Below are positions 5,888 through 12,650 of a stretch of 14,381 nucleotides of DNA, in pieces. The notes beneath the pieces are model-generated. The model made no database searches, had not been told where the DNA came from, and saw nothing but the letters and a program-made list of their open reading frames with translations. The DNA is from SFEL01 sp045592165. Lineage in GTDB: Bacteria; Bacillota; Clostridia; Christensenellales; CAG-138. Both the position numbers and the translations under genes were made by a program. Where the stretch lies: assembly GCA_045592165.1 (NCBI GenBank), contig JAZNUG010000034.1, forward strand, positions 1-14,381, in the 5' to 3' direction. How positions within the stretch are numbered: position 1 is the stretch's first letter; each line of letters opens with the position of its first letter.

Positions 5888-7084
5888 TTACTTATTCTCC
5901 CTGGGTACGGCGCCTGTCTGGGATACGATAAGGGTCTCAGTATCTGCCATAGCCTTGGCAACCATATCCGTAAAATCAACCATTGCTTCGCTCTTGCGAA
6001 GGTCCTCCACCTTGGGCTTGGTTACAGGATGCTGAGGCACGAATACGGTGCAGCAATCCTCATAGGGCAGAATGGAGGTCTGGAATGTATCGATCTTCTT
6101 GGCAATGGAAATTATATCGTCCTTGTCAAAACCGATGAGGGGACGGAATACCGGCATGGATACCGCATCGTCCGTTACGCACAGGCTTTCAAGTGTCTGG
6201 CTAGCAACCTGCCCGAGGGCCTCGCCGGTGATCAGGGCAAGTGCGCCATCCTCGCGGGCCCACATTTCCGCTATACGCATCATGAGCCTGCGCATAAGTA
6301 CGGTAGTCTCCTTGGGAGGACACTGCTCATAAATGGCAAGCTGAATATCCGTGAAAGGCACAAGGTGAAGCCTTACAGGGCCGGAATATCTGGATACCAG
6401 GCGGGCAAGCTCAATTACCTTGTCCTTCGCCCTCTCGCTGGTATAGGGATAGCTGAAGAAATGCACGGCGGAAAGCTCAAGTCCGCGGCGTGCCATAAGA
6501 TATCCTGCAACAGGACTGTCTATACCGCCGGATATAAGCAGGGCCGCACGTCCTGCGGTGCCGGTGGGCATACCGCCTGCGCCCATGATTTCATCGGAAT
6601 ACAGATATGCCTTTTCGCGAACCTCGGTGCACACCTTGATCTCGGGAGAATGCACGTCTACGCTGAGCTGAGGGAAGGCAAGCAGCAGCTCATGGCCCAG
6701 CTCCCGGTTTATCTGCTCGCTGTTCATGGGGAAGCGCTTGTCCGCCCTGCGGGAAAAGCACTTGAAAGTTACCTTTTCCCTGTCGCCGATGGTGCGGGCC
6801 ATCTGGCTCTTTACAGCCTCCACAATGGCATTCCAATCTTTTTCCACAGCAACCGCGGGGCTGATGGAATGAATACCGAATACACGGGTAAGCCTGTCCA
6901 CAGCCTCGTCCCGCTGTTCCTCACTTATACCCCATACGAATATGCGGCCCTGTTCAATGCGTACAGTGGGCTGCATATCGATAAGGGCGCACTTTATGCC
7001 CTCTATCAGTTTGCGCTCAAAAAAGGGACGGTTAAGGCCCTTAAGGTGTATCTCGCCATAGCGTACCAGCAATACCTGTTCCAT
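5888..7084 (-). CDS. thiI: tRNA 4-thiouridine synthase ThiI (rhodanese-less form)
   Basis: ThiI adenylates uridine 8 of tRNA with ATP and replaces its oxygen with sulfur; in some bacteria it also serves thiazole synthesis. The 398-residue protein starts MEQVLLVRYGEIHLKGLNRP, has an N-terminal ferredoxin-like part and a THUMP domain (about 60-165), then the PP-loop SGGIDS at 185-190 in the stretch LLISGGIDSPVAGYLMARRG. Cysteines 344 and 345 (YEDCCTVFVPQHP) include the conserved cysteine of the catalytic domain. The C-terminal rhodanese domain of E. coli ThiI is absent, as in Bacillus, where a dedicated desulfurase supplies sulfur directly. That matches the cysteine desulfurase gene 69 bases upstream. 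CAGGAGG precedes the ATG by seven bases. A 10-base-pair hairpin lies between the two genes. Confidence 0.96.
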   Translation of the reverse strand: MEQVLLVRYGEIHLKGLNRPFFERKLIEGIKCALIDMQPTVRIEQGRIFVWGISEEQRDEAVDRLTRVFGIHSISPAVAVEKDWNAIVEAVKSQMARTIGDREKVTFKCFSRRADKRFPMNSEQINRELGHELLLAFPQLSVDVHSPEIKVCTEVREKAYLYSDEIMGAGGMPTGTAGRAALLISGGIDSPVAGYLMARRGLELSAVHFFSYPYTSERAKDKVIELARLVSRYSGPVRLHLVPFTDIQLAIYEQCPPKETTVLMRRLMMRIAEMWAREDGALALITGEALGQVASQTLESLCVTDDAVSMPVFRPLIGFDKDDIISIAKKIDTFQTSILPYEDCCTVFVPQHPVTKPKVEDLRKSEAMVDFTDMVAKAMADTETLIVSQTGAVPRENK

Positions 7085-7103
7085 TTCTATCCTCCTGTAA
7101 ATA

Positions 7104-7133
7104 CCGCCCCGCCTTTGCCTTTTGGCGGGACGG
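7104..7133 (-). other. Hairpin between the cysteine desulfurase and thiI
   Basis: Inverted arms at 7104-7113 and 7124-7133 (nine Watson-Crick pairs and one G-T pair on the mRNA, 10-base loop) sit between the desulfurase stop and the thiI ribosome site. There is no T-run after it on the minus strand, so it is not a clear terminator. It could slow readthrough or protect an mRNA end. Confidence 0.5.
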
Positions 7134-7153
7134 AATGGGTTTTATCTTTTTTG

Positions 7154-8293
7154 TTATCTTCTTTTGAATCGTCTCAGCATGGAAATAGTGGAAGCAATGA
7201 CCTCAACAGTTCTTTCCATCTCATCCGTGGTATTGAAGGGGCAGAAGCTGAAACGTATCGCGCCCTCCTGCCGCTCTCCGGTTATACCCATTGCATTGAG
7301 TATGCGGTTTTTGCCCTTTTTGTGGGCAGAGCATGCAGAGCCTGTGGAAACGTATATTTCCTTTTCCTCCAGCGCATGGAGCAGCACCTCTCCCCTTACT
7401 CCAAGGAAAGATGCATTGAGTATATGAGGTGCACCCGCTTCTGCCTCAGGGCCGTTTATCAGCACATCGGGAAGCTCACACAAAAGCTTTGCAAGATGCA
7501 GCTTGCAGGTTCTCATGTTCCGGCGGTATACGCTCAGGTTGTCCAGATACTCCTTTACGGCCGCTTCCATGCCCATTATGCCGGGGGTATTTGTAGTGCC
7601 GCTGCGCAGGTTCTTTTCCTGACCGCCGCCGATCTGGCCGCCGGCAAACTTAACGCCGTTTCTTACATACAGCGCGCCCACGCCCTTAGGTGCATGGAAT
7701 TTATGGCCGCTGATGGAATAAAAATCGCAGTGTTTTGCGTCAAAAGGAACCTTCAGGTAGCCCTGTACGCCGTCCATATGCAGCAGCGCATCGGGGGCTT
7801 TTTTCTTTAATATGCGGCGAATGGCCTCGGCGTCGTTTATGGCGCCCACCTCGTTATTCACCTGCATTACGGATACAAGGCGGGTATCCGGGGTTATCAT
7901 TTCCTCAAGCCTTGCAAGGTCTATTGCGCCGGTACTGTCCACCGCCGCCTCCTGCACGTCATACTGCTGGGCAATGCCTTTAAAAGGCTCGTATACGGAG
8001 GGGTGTTCCGTTGCGCCCATGATTATCCTTCCGCCGCCCCGCATGGCCTTGAGTGCGCCAAAGATAGCCATATTGTTGCTCTCGGTGCCGCCGGAGGTGA
8101 AGATAATTTCCTCGCCCGATACGTTTATTACGCCGGCTACGGTCTTCCTTGCGGCGTTTACCGCCCGTTCTTCCCTTACTGCGGGAGAATATGCCGCCGC
8201 TGGATTAAAAAATTCTTCCGTCATATATTGCCTTGCCCTGTCTGCCGCGGCAGGCATTGTGGGAGTTGTGGCACTGTTATCGAGATATATCAT
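7154..8293 (-). CDS. Cysteine desulfurase, NifS/IscS-like class V aminotransferase
   Basis: This PLP enzyme takes sulfur from cysteine as an active-site persulfide, leaving alanine. The 379-residue protein opens MIYLDNSATTP, has TSGGTESNN at 66-74, the PLP-stacking His97 (EHPS), Asp174 and Gln177 (HMDGVQ), Lys198 for the Schiff base (SGHKFHAPKGVGALY) and the persulfide Cys321 (STGSACS). All key residues are present. A TTG five codons upstream is possible but GGAG nine bases before the ATG at 8293 favours this start. Because thiI lies next on the same strand, its main job is probably to feed sulfur to ThiI, as NifZ does in Bacillus, although it could also serve Fe-S cluster assembly. No scaffold gene (iscU/sufU) is in the window. 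It diverges from the mrp gene. Confidence 0.95.
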   Translation of the reverse strand: MIYLDNSATTPTMPAAADRARQYMTEEFFNPAAAYSPAVREERAVNAARKTVAGVINVSGEEIIFTSGGTESNNMAIFGALKAMRGGGRIIMGATEHPSVYEPFKGIAQQYDVQEAAVDSTGAIDLARLEEMITPDTRLVSVMQVNNEVGAINDAEAIRRILKKKAPDALLHMDGVQGYLKVPFDAKHCDFYSISGHKFHAPKGVGALYVRNGVKFAGGQIGGGQEKNLRSGTTNTPGIMGMEAAVKEYLDNLSVYRRNMRTCKLHLAKLLCELPDVLINGPEAEAGAPHILNASFLGVRGEVLLHALEEKEIYVSTGSACSAHKKGKNRILNAMGITGERQEGAIRFSFCPFNTTDEMERTVEVIASTISMLRRFKRR

Positions 8294-8353
8294 AATATTA
8301 TGCTCCAAATATCATATAGTCGGGTTATTCCCCGCAATACAGTATATGTTTTA

Positions 8354-8383
8354 CGTTATTCCATTGGACTCGTCGGAATAACG
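8354..8383. repeat. Inverted repeat, candidate operator for the cysteine desulfurase
   Basis: CGTTATTCC (8354-8362) and GGAATAACG (8375-8383) form a perfect 9-base inverted repeat with a 12-base centre. A further GTTATTCC copy lies at 8324-8331. The repeat falls immediately downstream of the proposed desulfurase promoter, where a repressor would block transcription. It has no T-run and is not a terminator. The regulator is unknown. Confidence 0.5.
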
Positions 8384-8385
8384 GC

Positions 8386-8414
8386 AAGATATATATTACC
8401 ATATATTTTGTCAA
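8386..8414 (-). promoter_or_regulatory. Candidate sigma-A promoter for the cysteine desulfurase
   Basis: A perfect TTGACA -35 (8409-8414, minus strand) is followed after 17 bases by TATCTT (8386-8391), a 4/6 match to the -10. The start of transcription would be near 8379, inside the inverted repeat. TATATC at 8388-8393 with a 15-base spacer is the alternative -10. Confidence 0.55.
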
Positions 8415-8472
8415 CTTTTAACTATGGATTTTATATATTTGGCTGAACAGCTGTCTTTTTTTGCCATGACCT

Positions 8473-8501
8473 TTGACGTAATCGAAAAAGGGTACTATAA
8501 T
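8473..8501 (+). promoter_or_regulatory. Sigma-A promoter for mrp
   Basis: TTGACG (8473-8478), a 17-base spacer and a perfect TATAAT (8496-8501) give a near-consensus promoter. Transcription would start near 8508, leaving a leader of about 37 bases before the mrp ATG. The octamer ACTATAAT at 8494-8501 is repeated at 8513-8520 inside the leader; the second copy has no matching -35. Confidence 0.85.
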
Positions 8502-8544
8502 CCTATACAGTGACTATAATACTACAACACGAAAGGCGAGCACC

Positions 8545-9369
8545 ATGAGCGAATGCACCCACGATTGCAGCAGCTGCGGAAACAGCGATTGCTCTTCCCG
8601 CAATGCAATACAAAAAGAACAACTCAATGAATTCAGCCGCGTGGGCAAGGTTATAGGCATAGTCAGCGGCAAGGGCGGCGTAGGCAAGTCCCTTGTTACC
8701 TCCATGCTGGCCTCTGCCGTTGCCGCCAGGGGCAAAAAAGCCGCTGTGCTGGACGCTGATATAACCGGCCCCTCCATCCCTAAAATATTCGGCATAACCG
8801 AAAAAGCCATGGGCGACGGCATGAATCATCTTCTGCCTGCCACCAGCCGTGCCGGCGTTGATATTATGTCCATCAACCTGCTTCTGGAATCCGATACCGA
8901 TCCCGTTGTATGGCGCGGCCCGGTTATCGCAGGCGTTGTAAAGCAGTTCTGGACAGAGGTTGTCTGGCAGGATGTGGACTATATGTTCGTTGACATGCCT
9001 CCGGGAACCGGCGACGTACCCCTTACCGTATTCCAGAGCCTGCCTGTTGACGGCATAATTGTCGTCACCTCCCCTCAGAGCCTCGTTTCCATGGTAGTGG
9101 AAAAGGCAGTACGCATGGCTGAGCTTATGAACATCCCCGTACTTGGCGTTGTGGAAAACATGAGCTACTTCACCTGCCCCGATTGCGGCAAGCAGATCAA
9201 GGTGTTCGGCGAAAGTCACGTTGAAGACATCGCCATGGGCTACGGTATCCCCCTTCTTGCCAATCTGCCCATTGATCCCTCCGTTGCCGCAGCCTGCGAC
9301 GCAGGCCGCATAGACACTGTGGATTATTCCCCCATTTCCGGCGCAGTGGATAAGATTCTTTCCCTGTAA
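8545..9369 (+). CDS. mrp: Mrp/ApbC/NBP35 family iron-sulfur cluster carrier ATPase
   Basis: Members of this deviant Walker A ATPase family carry and deliver 4Fe-4S clusters to apo-proteins in the cytoplasm. The 274-residue protein has the P-loop GKGGVGKS (42-49), the switch-like DADITGPSIP (70-79), FVDMPPGTGD (148-157) and the cluster-binding CPDC at 211-214 in MSYFTCPDCGK. An extra N-terminal cysteine set (Cys4, Cys8, Cys11, Cys16) recalls the N-terminal cluster of NBP35, though more compact. The DUF59 domain found in front of many bacterial Mrp proteins is absent. AAAGGCGAG precedes the ATG. The gene has its own promoter and terminator and diverges from a cysteine desulfurase, a context consistent with sulfur and iron-sulfur handling. 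Confidence 0.94.
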   Translation: MSECTHDCSSCGNSDCSSRNAIQKEQLNEFSRVGKVIGIVSGKGGVGKSLVTSMLASAVAARGKKAAVLDADITGPSIPKIFGITEKAMGDGMNHLLPATSRAGVDIMSINLLLESDTDPVVWRGPVIAGVVKQFWTEVVWQDVDYMFVDMPPGTGDVPLTVFQSLPVDGIIVVTSPQSLVSMVVEKAVRMAELMNIPVLGVVENMSYFTCPDCGKQIKVFGESHVEDIAMGYGIPLLANLPIDPSVAAACDAGRIDTVDYSPISGAVDKILSL

Positions 9370-9396
9370 AACCCGCAAATCAACACAAAATGCATC

Positions 9397-9422
9397 AAAG
9401 GCGGCCATCAGGCCGCCTTTTT
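9397..9422 (+). terminator. Intrinsic terminator of mrp
   Basis: A perfect 10-base stem AAAGGCGGCC (9397-9406) / GGCCGCCTTT (9411-9420) with an ATCA loop ends in a run of five T. It lies 28 bases after the mrp stop codon. Confidence 0.92.
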
Positions 9423-9435
9423 GTGATATTATCAC
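9423..9435. repeat. 13-base palindrome upstream of the SDR gene
   Basis: GTGATATTATCAC is a perfect palindrome around one central base, and TATCACGG from its right half recurs at 9502-9509 (ATATCACGG). The two copies lie 39-125 bases before the SDR start and may be operator sites. The shape recalls CRP/FNR- or Rex-type boxes but the spacing is one base short of both. Confidence 0.35.
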
Positions 9436-9547
9436 GGAAGCCCGACCCTCCTTTGTATAAAATAAACTCAACAAAACCACTTTTTCGCCGGCTGATGAAT
9501 ATATCACGGCAAGCAACAAAAACTATACATAAAAGGAGATTTACAAT

Positions 9548-10351
9548 ATGGAATATTTGAAGGGTAAAACTGTTATCATCACCGGCGGCGGAAGGGCAAA
9601 GCCCCTCAGCGACGGCTCAGCAGGCTCCATCGGCTACGGTATAGCCACTGCCTATGCAAAGGAAGGCGCAAATATCGTTATCACCGGACGAAATATGCAG
9701 AAGCTTCTGGATGCAAAGGAGGAACTTGAAAGGCTCTACGGCATAAAAGTACTTCCCGTACAGGCAGACATTAACGCAGGGGCGGACAATCTTGCCGTGG
9801 TAAACAACGTAATTGAAAAAGCAATCGCCGAATTCGGCCGCATTGACGTTCTCATCAATAACGCACAGGCATCTGCATCCGGTGTATCCATTGCAGACCA
9901 CACCACCGAAAACTTTGACCTGGCCATTTATTCCGGCCTCTATTCCGCATTCTATTACATGAAGGCATGCTATCCCTATCTTAAGGAAACTCAGGGCACT
10001 GTAATCAACTTTGCCTCCGGCGCAGGCCTCTTCGGCAACAAGGGTCAGGCATCCTATGCCGCCGCAAAGGAAGGCATCCGCGGTCTTTCCCGCGTGGCTG
10101 CCACAGAGTGGGGTCCCGATAATATCAACGTAAATGTAATCTGCCCCCTTGCCTGGACCGCTCAGCTTGAACAGTTCCAGCAGGCATATCCCGAAGCATT
10201 TGCAGCAAATGTTCACATGCCACCCATGGGCCGCTTCGGTCATACCGAAAAAGACATCGGCCGGGTGTGCGTAATGCTTGCCTCTCCGGATTTCAAGTAT
10301 CTTTCCGGTGAAACCCTCACCCTTGAAGGCGCAATGGGTCTCCGTCCGTAA
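9548..10351 (+). CDS. SDR family NAD(P)-dependent oxidoreductase
   Basis: This 267-residue short-chain dehydrogenase/reductase has a full catalytic set: NNAQ at 104-107, Ser157 (NFASGAG), Tyr170 and Lys174 (YAAAK). The Rossmann loop begins TGGG (12-15) but is then interrupted by 12 extra residues (RAKPLSDGSAGS) before IGYG (28-31), unlike the usual TGGGxGIG. The C-terminal part ends YLSGETLTLEGAMGLRP, the common SDR end near the substrate. AAAAGGAG lies eight bases before the ATG. It stands alone between two terminators, so no pathway is suggested by neighbours. The substrate cannot be read; family relatives act on alcohols, ketones, sugars or sterols. The insertion recalls a subgroup of clostridial SDRs by memory only. 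Confidence 0.9.
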   Translation: MEYLKGKTVIITGGGRAKPLSDGSAGSIGYGIATAYAKEGANIVITGRNMQKLLDAKEELERLYGIKVLPVQADINAGADNLAVVNNVIEKAIAEFGRIDVLINNAQASASGVSIADHTTENFDLAIYSGLYSAFYYMKACYPYLKETQGTVINFASGAGLFGNKGQASYAAAKEGIRGLSRVAATEWGPDNINVNVICPLAWTAQLEQFQQAYPEAFAANVHMPPMGRFGHTEKDIGRVCVMLASPDFKYLSGETLTLEGAMGLRP

Positions 10352-10369
10352 ACCTTATCGATACGCAAA

Positions 10370-10400
10370 AGCGGCAGAATTCCTTCTGCCGCTATTTTTA
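10370..10400. terminator. Two-way intrinsic terminator between the SDR and hydrolase genes
   Basis: A perfect 10-base stem AGCGGCAGAA (10370-10379) / TTCTGCCGCT (10384-10393) has a TTCC loop. ATTTTTATTT follows on plus and TTTTGCG on minus, so it can end both convergent genes; it is stronger for the SDR. Confidence 0.85.
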
Positions 10401-10401
10401 T

Positions 10402-11337
10402 TTATTCCTGATATACCTTTTGCCAGAATTGGTTTATTGCGTTTTTGTATCTGGTTTCATCCACAAGATAGCTTATTGCATGGCCTGCATCCGGAAAGGT
10501 AATAAGTTCTGCTCCATCCGGGCAAGCTTCATATATGTTCCTGCCCATGCGGCAGGGAACAAATCTATCATCTTCACCGTGGATAATAAGTATTGGAACC
10601 TTTGCTTTTTTCACCGCTTCCACGGCGGCAGCGCCATGCAGATCAAACCTGCCGAATATCCTCGCCGCAGCAGTTACCAAAGGCTTTATCATGCCCTTTG
10701 GTATTCCCATATCCACCCCCACAGTTTGAATTATATCCATCGGGGCGGAAAAAGGAGAATCCGCAATTATACCTTTGACATTCTCCGGGAGCTCCAATCC
10801 CGAAGCGCACAGAACCGTGGATGCGCCCATGGATACGCCGTACAGCACTATCCGGGTATCCTTGCCAAAGCGATCTATTGCATAATTTATCCAGCTAAGA
10901 CAATCCAGCTGTTCCTTTACGCCGAAGGATATGGTATGTCCCTCGCTGTCGCAGCAGCCCCGCTGTTTTACTAGGAGCACGTTGTGTCCCGCTTCCATGC
11001 CCATTACAGCGCCGCCGCAGAAATCCCTTACCGCAGTGCTGCGGTATCCGTGAAAGCCTATATCCAGCGGAGCCCCATCTTCCGCATGGTAATACATTCC
11101 CTGAAGGCGAAGCCCGTCATGGGATACTATGCTGACAGATTCATAGGGTATCACAGCCAGCCTTTCCACCATGGCACGCATTCTGTCCGCTTCCAGGTCA
11201 TATTGCTCGCCTTCGGGCAGGTTGTATATATCGTTCTGATTTCCCCTGGGAGAATAAAAAGCAATTCTGTATACGGCATATATCGCCGCCATCACAATAA
11301 ACAGCAGCGATGCTGCTATGATTACTGCAGTGGTCAA
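10402..11337 (-). CDS. Membrane-anchored alpha/beta hydrolase
   Basis: The 311-residue protein has an N-terminal membrane helix (about residues 4-24, AVIIAASLLFIVMAAIYAVY) and then an alpha/beta hydrolase domain that probably faces outside. The catalytic triad is visible: Ser169 in GVSMGAS, Asp257 in HGEDDRFVP and His286 in DAGHA. The stretch GFHGYRST (94-101) supplies the oxyanion region. It resembles the serine aminopeptidase S33/YqkD-like group of Bacillota, whose substrates are not known. I choose a TTG start at 11337 because AGGCGG lies eight bases upstream and because the only longer reading (TTG at 11400) coincides with the -35 box of the likely promoter. It converges on the SDR gene and follows the amidohydrolase gene by 86 bases. 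Confidence 0.86.
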   Translation of the reverse strand: MTTAVIIAASLLFIVMAAIYAVYRIAFYSPRGNQNDIYNLPEGEQYDLEADRMRAMVERLAVIPYESVSIVSHDGLRLQGMYYHAEDGAPLDIGFHGYRSTAVRDFCGGAVMGMEAGHNVLLVKQRGCCDSEGHTISFGVKEQLDCLSWINYAIDRFGKDTRIVLYGVSMGASTVLCASGLELPENVKGIIADSPFSAPMDIIQTVGVDMGIPKGMIKPLVTAAARIFGRFDLHGAAAVEAVKKAKVPILIIHGEDDRFVPCRMGRNIYEACPDGAELITFPDAGHAISYLVDETRYKNAINQFWQKVYQE

Positions 11338-11371
11338 TGGTTTTTCCGCCTTTCGGTATAAATATGTGATG

Positions 11372-11400
11372 ATTATACCGCTTTTATCTCCCCTTCGCAA
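11372..11400 (-). promoter_or_regulatory. Sigma-A promoter for the alpha/beta hydrolase
   Basis: On the minus strand TTGCGA (11395-11400), a 17-base spacer and a perfect TATAAT (11372-11377) form a good promoter. Transcription would start near 11365, about 28 bases before the TTG start codon at 11337. This position supports the shorter protein. Confidence 0.72.
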
Positions 11401-11423
11401 ATATGCACCGTCAGCTTTTATAC

Positions 11424-12563
11424 TTATTTGTCATTGCTTCTCCATACGACTTTTCCGTTTATTACAGTTGCTTTCACCGACGAAGCTATCTGCAATGGAT
11501 TACCCGCATACAGCACTATATCTCCGTCTTTACCCTCTCTGATACTTCCAAGCCTGTCACTCACACCGCATATACGGGCGGCATCTATGGTGATGGCACG
11601 CAGTGCCCCCCATTCACCCATTCCCTCCTTTGCGGCAAGCCCCGCACACAATGGAAGATACTGTATGCGGGAAACGGGGTGGTCTGTGGTAAGGGCAACG
11701 GTTACCCCCGCCTGCTGCAGTATTCCGGCGGTTTTAAAGTCCGATTGGCTTACCTCGTCCTTGCTGCGGGAGGCAAGGGACGGGCCAACTATTGCGGGAA
11801 ATCCGCTGTCAGCTATTTCCTCCGCTATAAGATGCCCCTCGGTACAGTGGTCCAGCGTAAGCTTCAAACCGAACTCCTCGGCTATGCGTATAGCGGTAAA
11901 AATATCATCCGCCCTGTGCACATGAGCCTTAAGTGGTATTTTCCCTTCAAAAAGCTGACGATAGCCCTCCATTGAAAAGTCATATTCGCCGTTATTCTCC
12001 TCAAAATACCGTCGGGCTTTGGTCAGTTCTTCCCTTATAAGCGACGCCGTACCCATACGAGTAGACGGCATATTGCCGTTCATCCCGTAATTTGTCATGG
12101 GATTTTCCCCAAAGGCTATCTTTATTGCGGCAGGCGCCAAAACCAGCATGTCGTCAATACGCCGCCCGTCTGTTTTGATAAATGCAAACTGTCCTCCTAT
12201 TGGATTTGCGCTGCCCGGACCTGCCATCACGCCTGTTATCCCTGCGGCTAAGGCATTGTGAAATGCACTGTCCATGGGGTTTATGGCATCTATTGCACGA
12301 ATACATGGGGTTATGGGGGTTGTGTTTTCGTTGGAGCTGTCTGTCTGCAGGGTTTTCTTTTCTTCGGATATTCCTATATGGCTATGGGCATCAATAAACC
12401 CGGGATATACATTGCATTCCTCTGCGTCTAATATTTCCATATAATCTCTGGGCTGTATGTTTTTAGCTATTCTTTCAATTTTCCCATCTTTCAAAAGGAT
12501 ATCTGCCTTTATGGGAATTTCGGTTTCCATGGTGTATAAAAGTCCGTTTTTTATCAGCAGCAT
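11424..12563 (-). CDS. Amidohydrolase (metal-dependent, cytoplasmic)
   Basis: The 379-residue protein is a TIM-barrel amidohydrolase of the imidazolonepropionase-like/dihydroorotase-like group. After a small beta domain (MLLIKNGLLYTMETEIPIKA) it has GFIDAHSH (55-62) with metal ligands His60 and His62, KAHVHR (212-217) with His214 and His216, LDHCTEGH (237-244) with His239, and the catalytic Asp294 in TTDHP. The C-terminal GKDGDIVLYAGNPL is the usual return strand. The ATG at 12563 has AAAGGA about ten bases upstream. A longer in-frame reading reaches 12818 but its added segment is only the antisense of the Asn/Gln-rich gene, so it is rejected. The substrate is not evident; prolidase-like or cyclic amide hydrolysis are both possible. 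It diverges from the Asn/Gln-rich gene across 87 bases. Confidence 0.9.
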   Translation of the reverse strand: MLLIKNGLLYTMETEIPIKADILLKDGKIERIAKNIQPRDYMEILDAEECNVYPGFIDAHSHIGISEEKKTLQTDSSNENTTPITPCIRAIDAINPMDSAFHNALAAGITGVMAGPGSANPIGGQFAFIKTDGRRIDDMLVLAPAAIKIAFGENPMTNYGMNGNMPSTRMGTASLIREELTKARRYFEENNGEYDFSMEGYRQLFEGKIPLKAHVHRADDIFTAIRIAEEFGLKLTLDHCTEGHLIAEEIADSGFPAIVGPSLASRSKDEVSQSDFKTAGILQQAGVTVALTTDHPVSRIQYLPLCAGLAAKEGMGEWGALRAITIDAARICGVSDRLGSIREGKDGDIVLYAGNPLQIASSVKATVINGKVVWRSNDK

Positions 12564-12650
12564 TGCGCGTTTCCTTTCGCAGTTTTTTGTATGTATAGCT
12601 TTCCTTAAAATCAGACAAACTATGCCTACAATAAACAAGGAGGTAAGAAA

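Noticed and set aside
5882..7810. Long 642-codon plus-strand open frame across thiI and the desulfurase
   Set aside because: It lies opposite two clear conserved genes, spans their intergenic gap and has no recognisable domain.
8503..9519. 338-codon minus-strand open frame opposite mrp
   Set aside because: It is a shadow of the Mrp gene; it crosses the mrp terminator and promoter and shows no motif.
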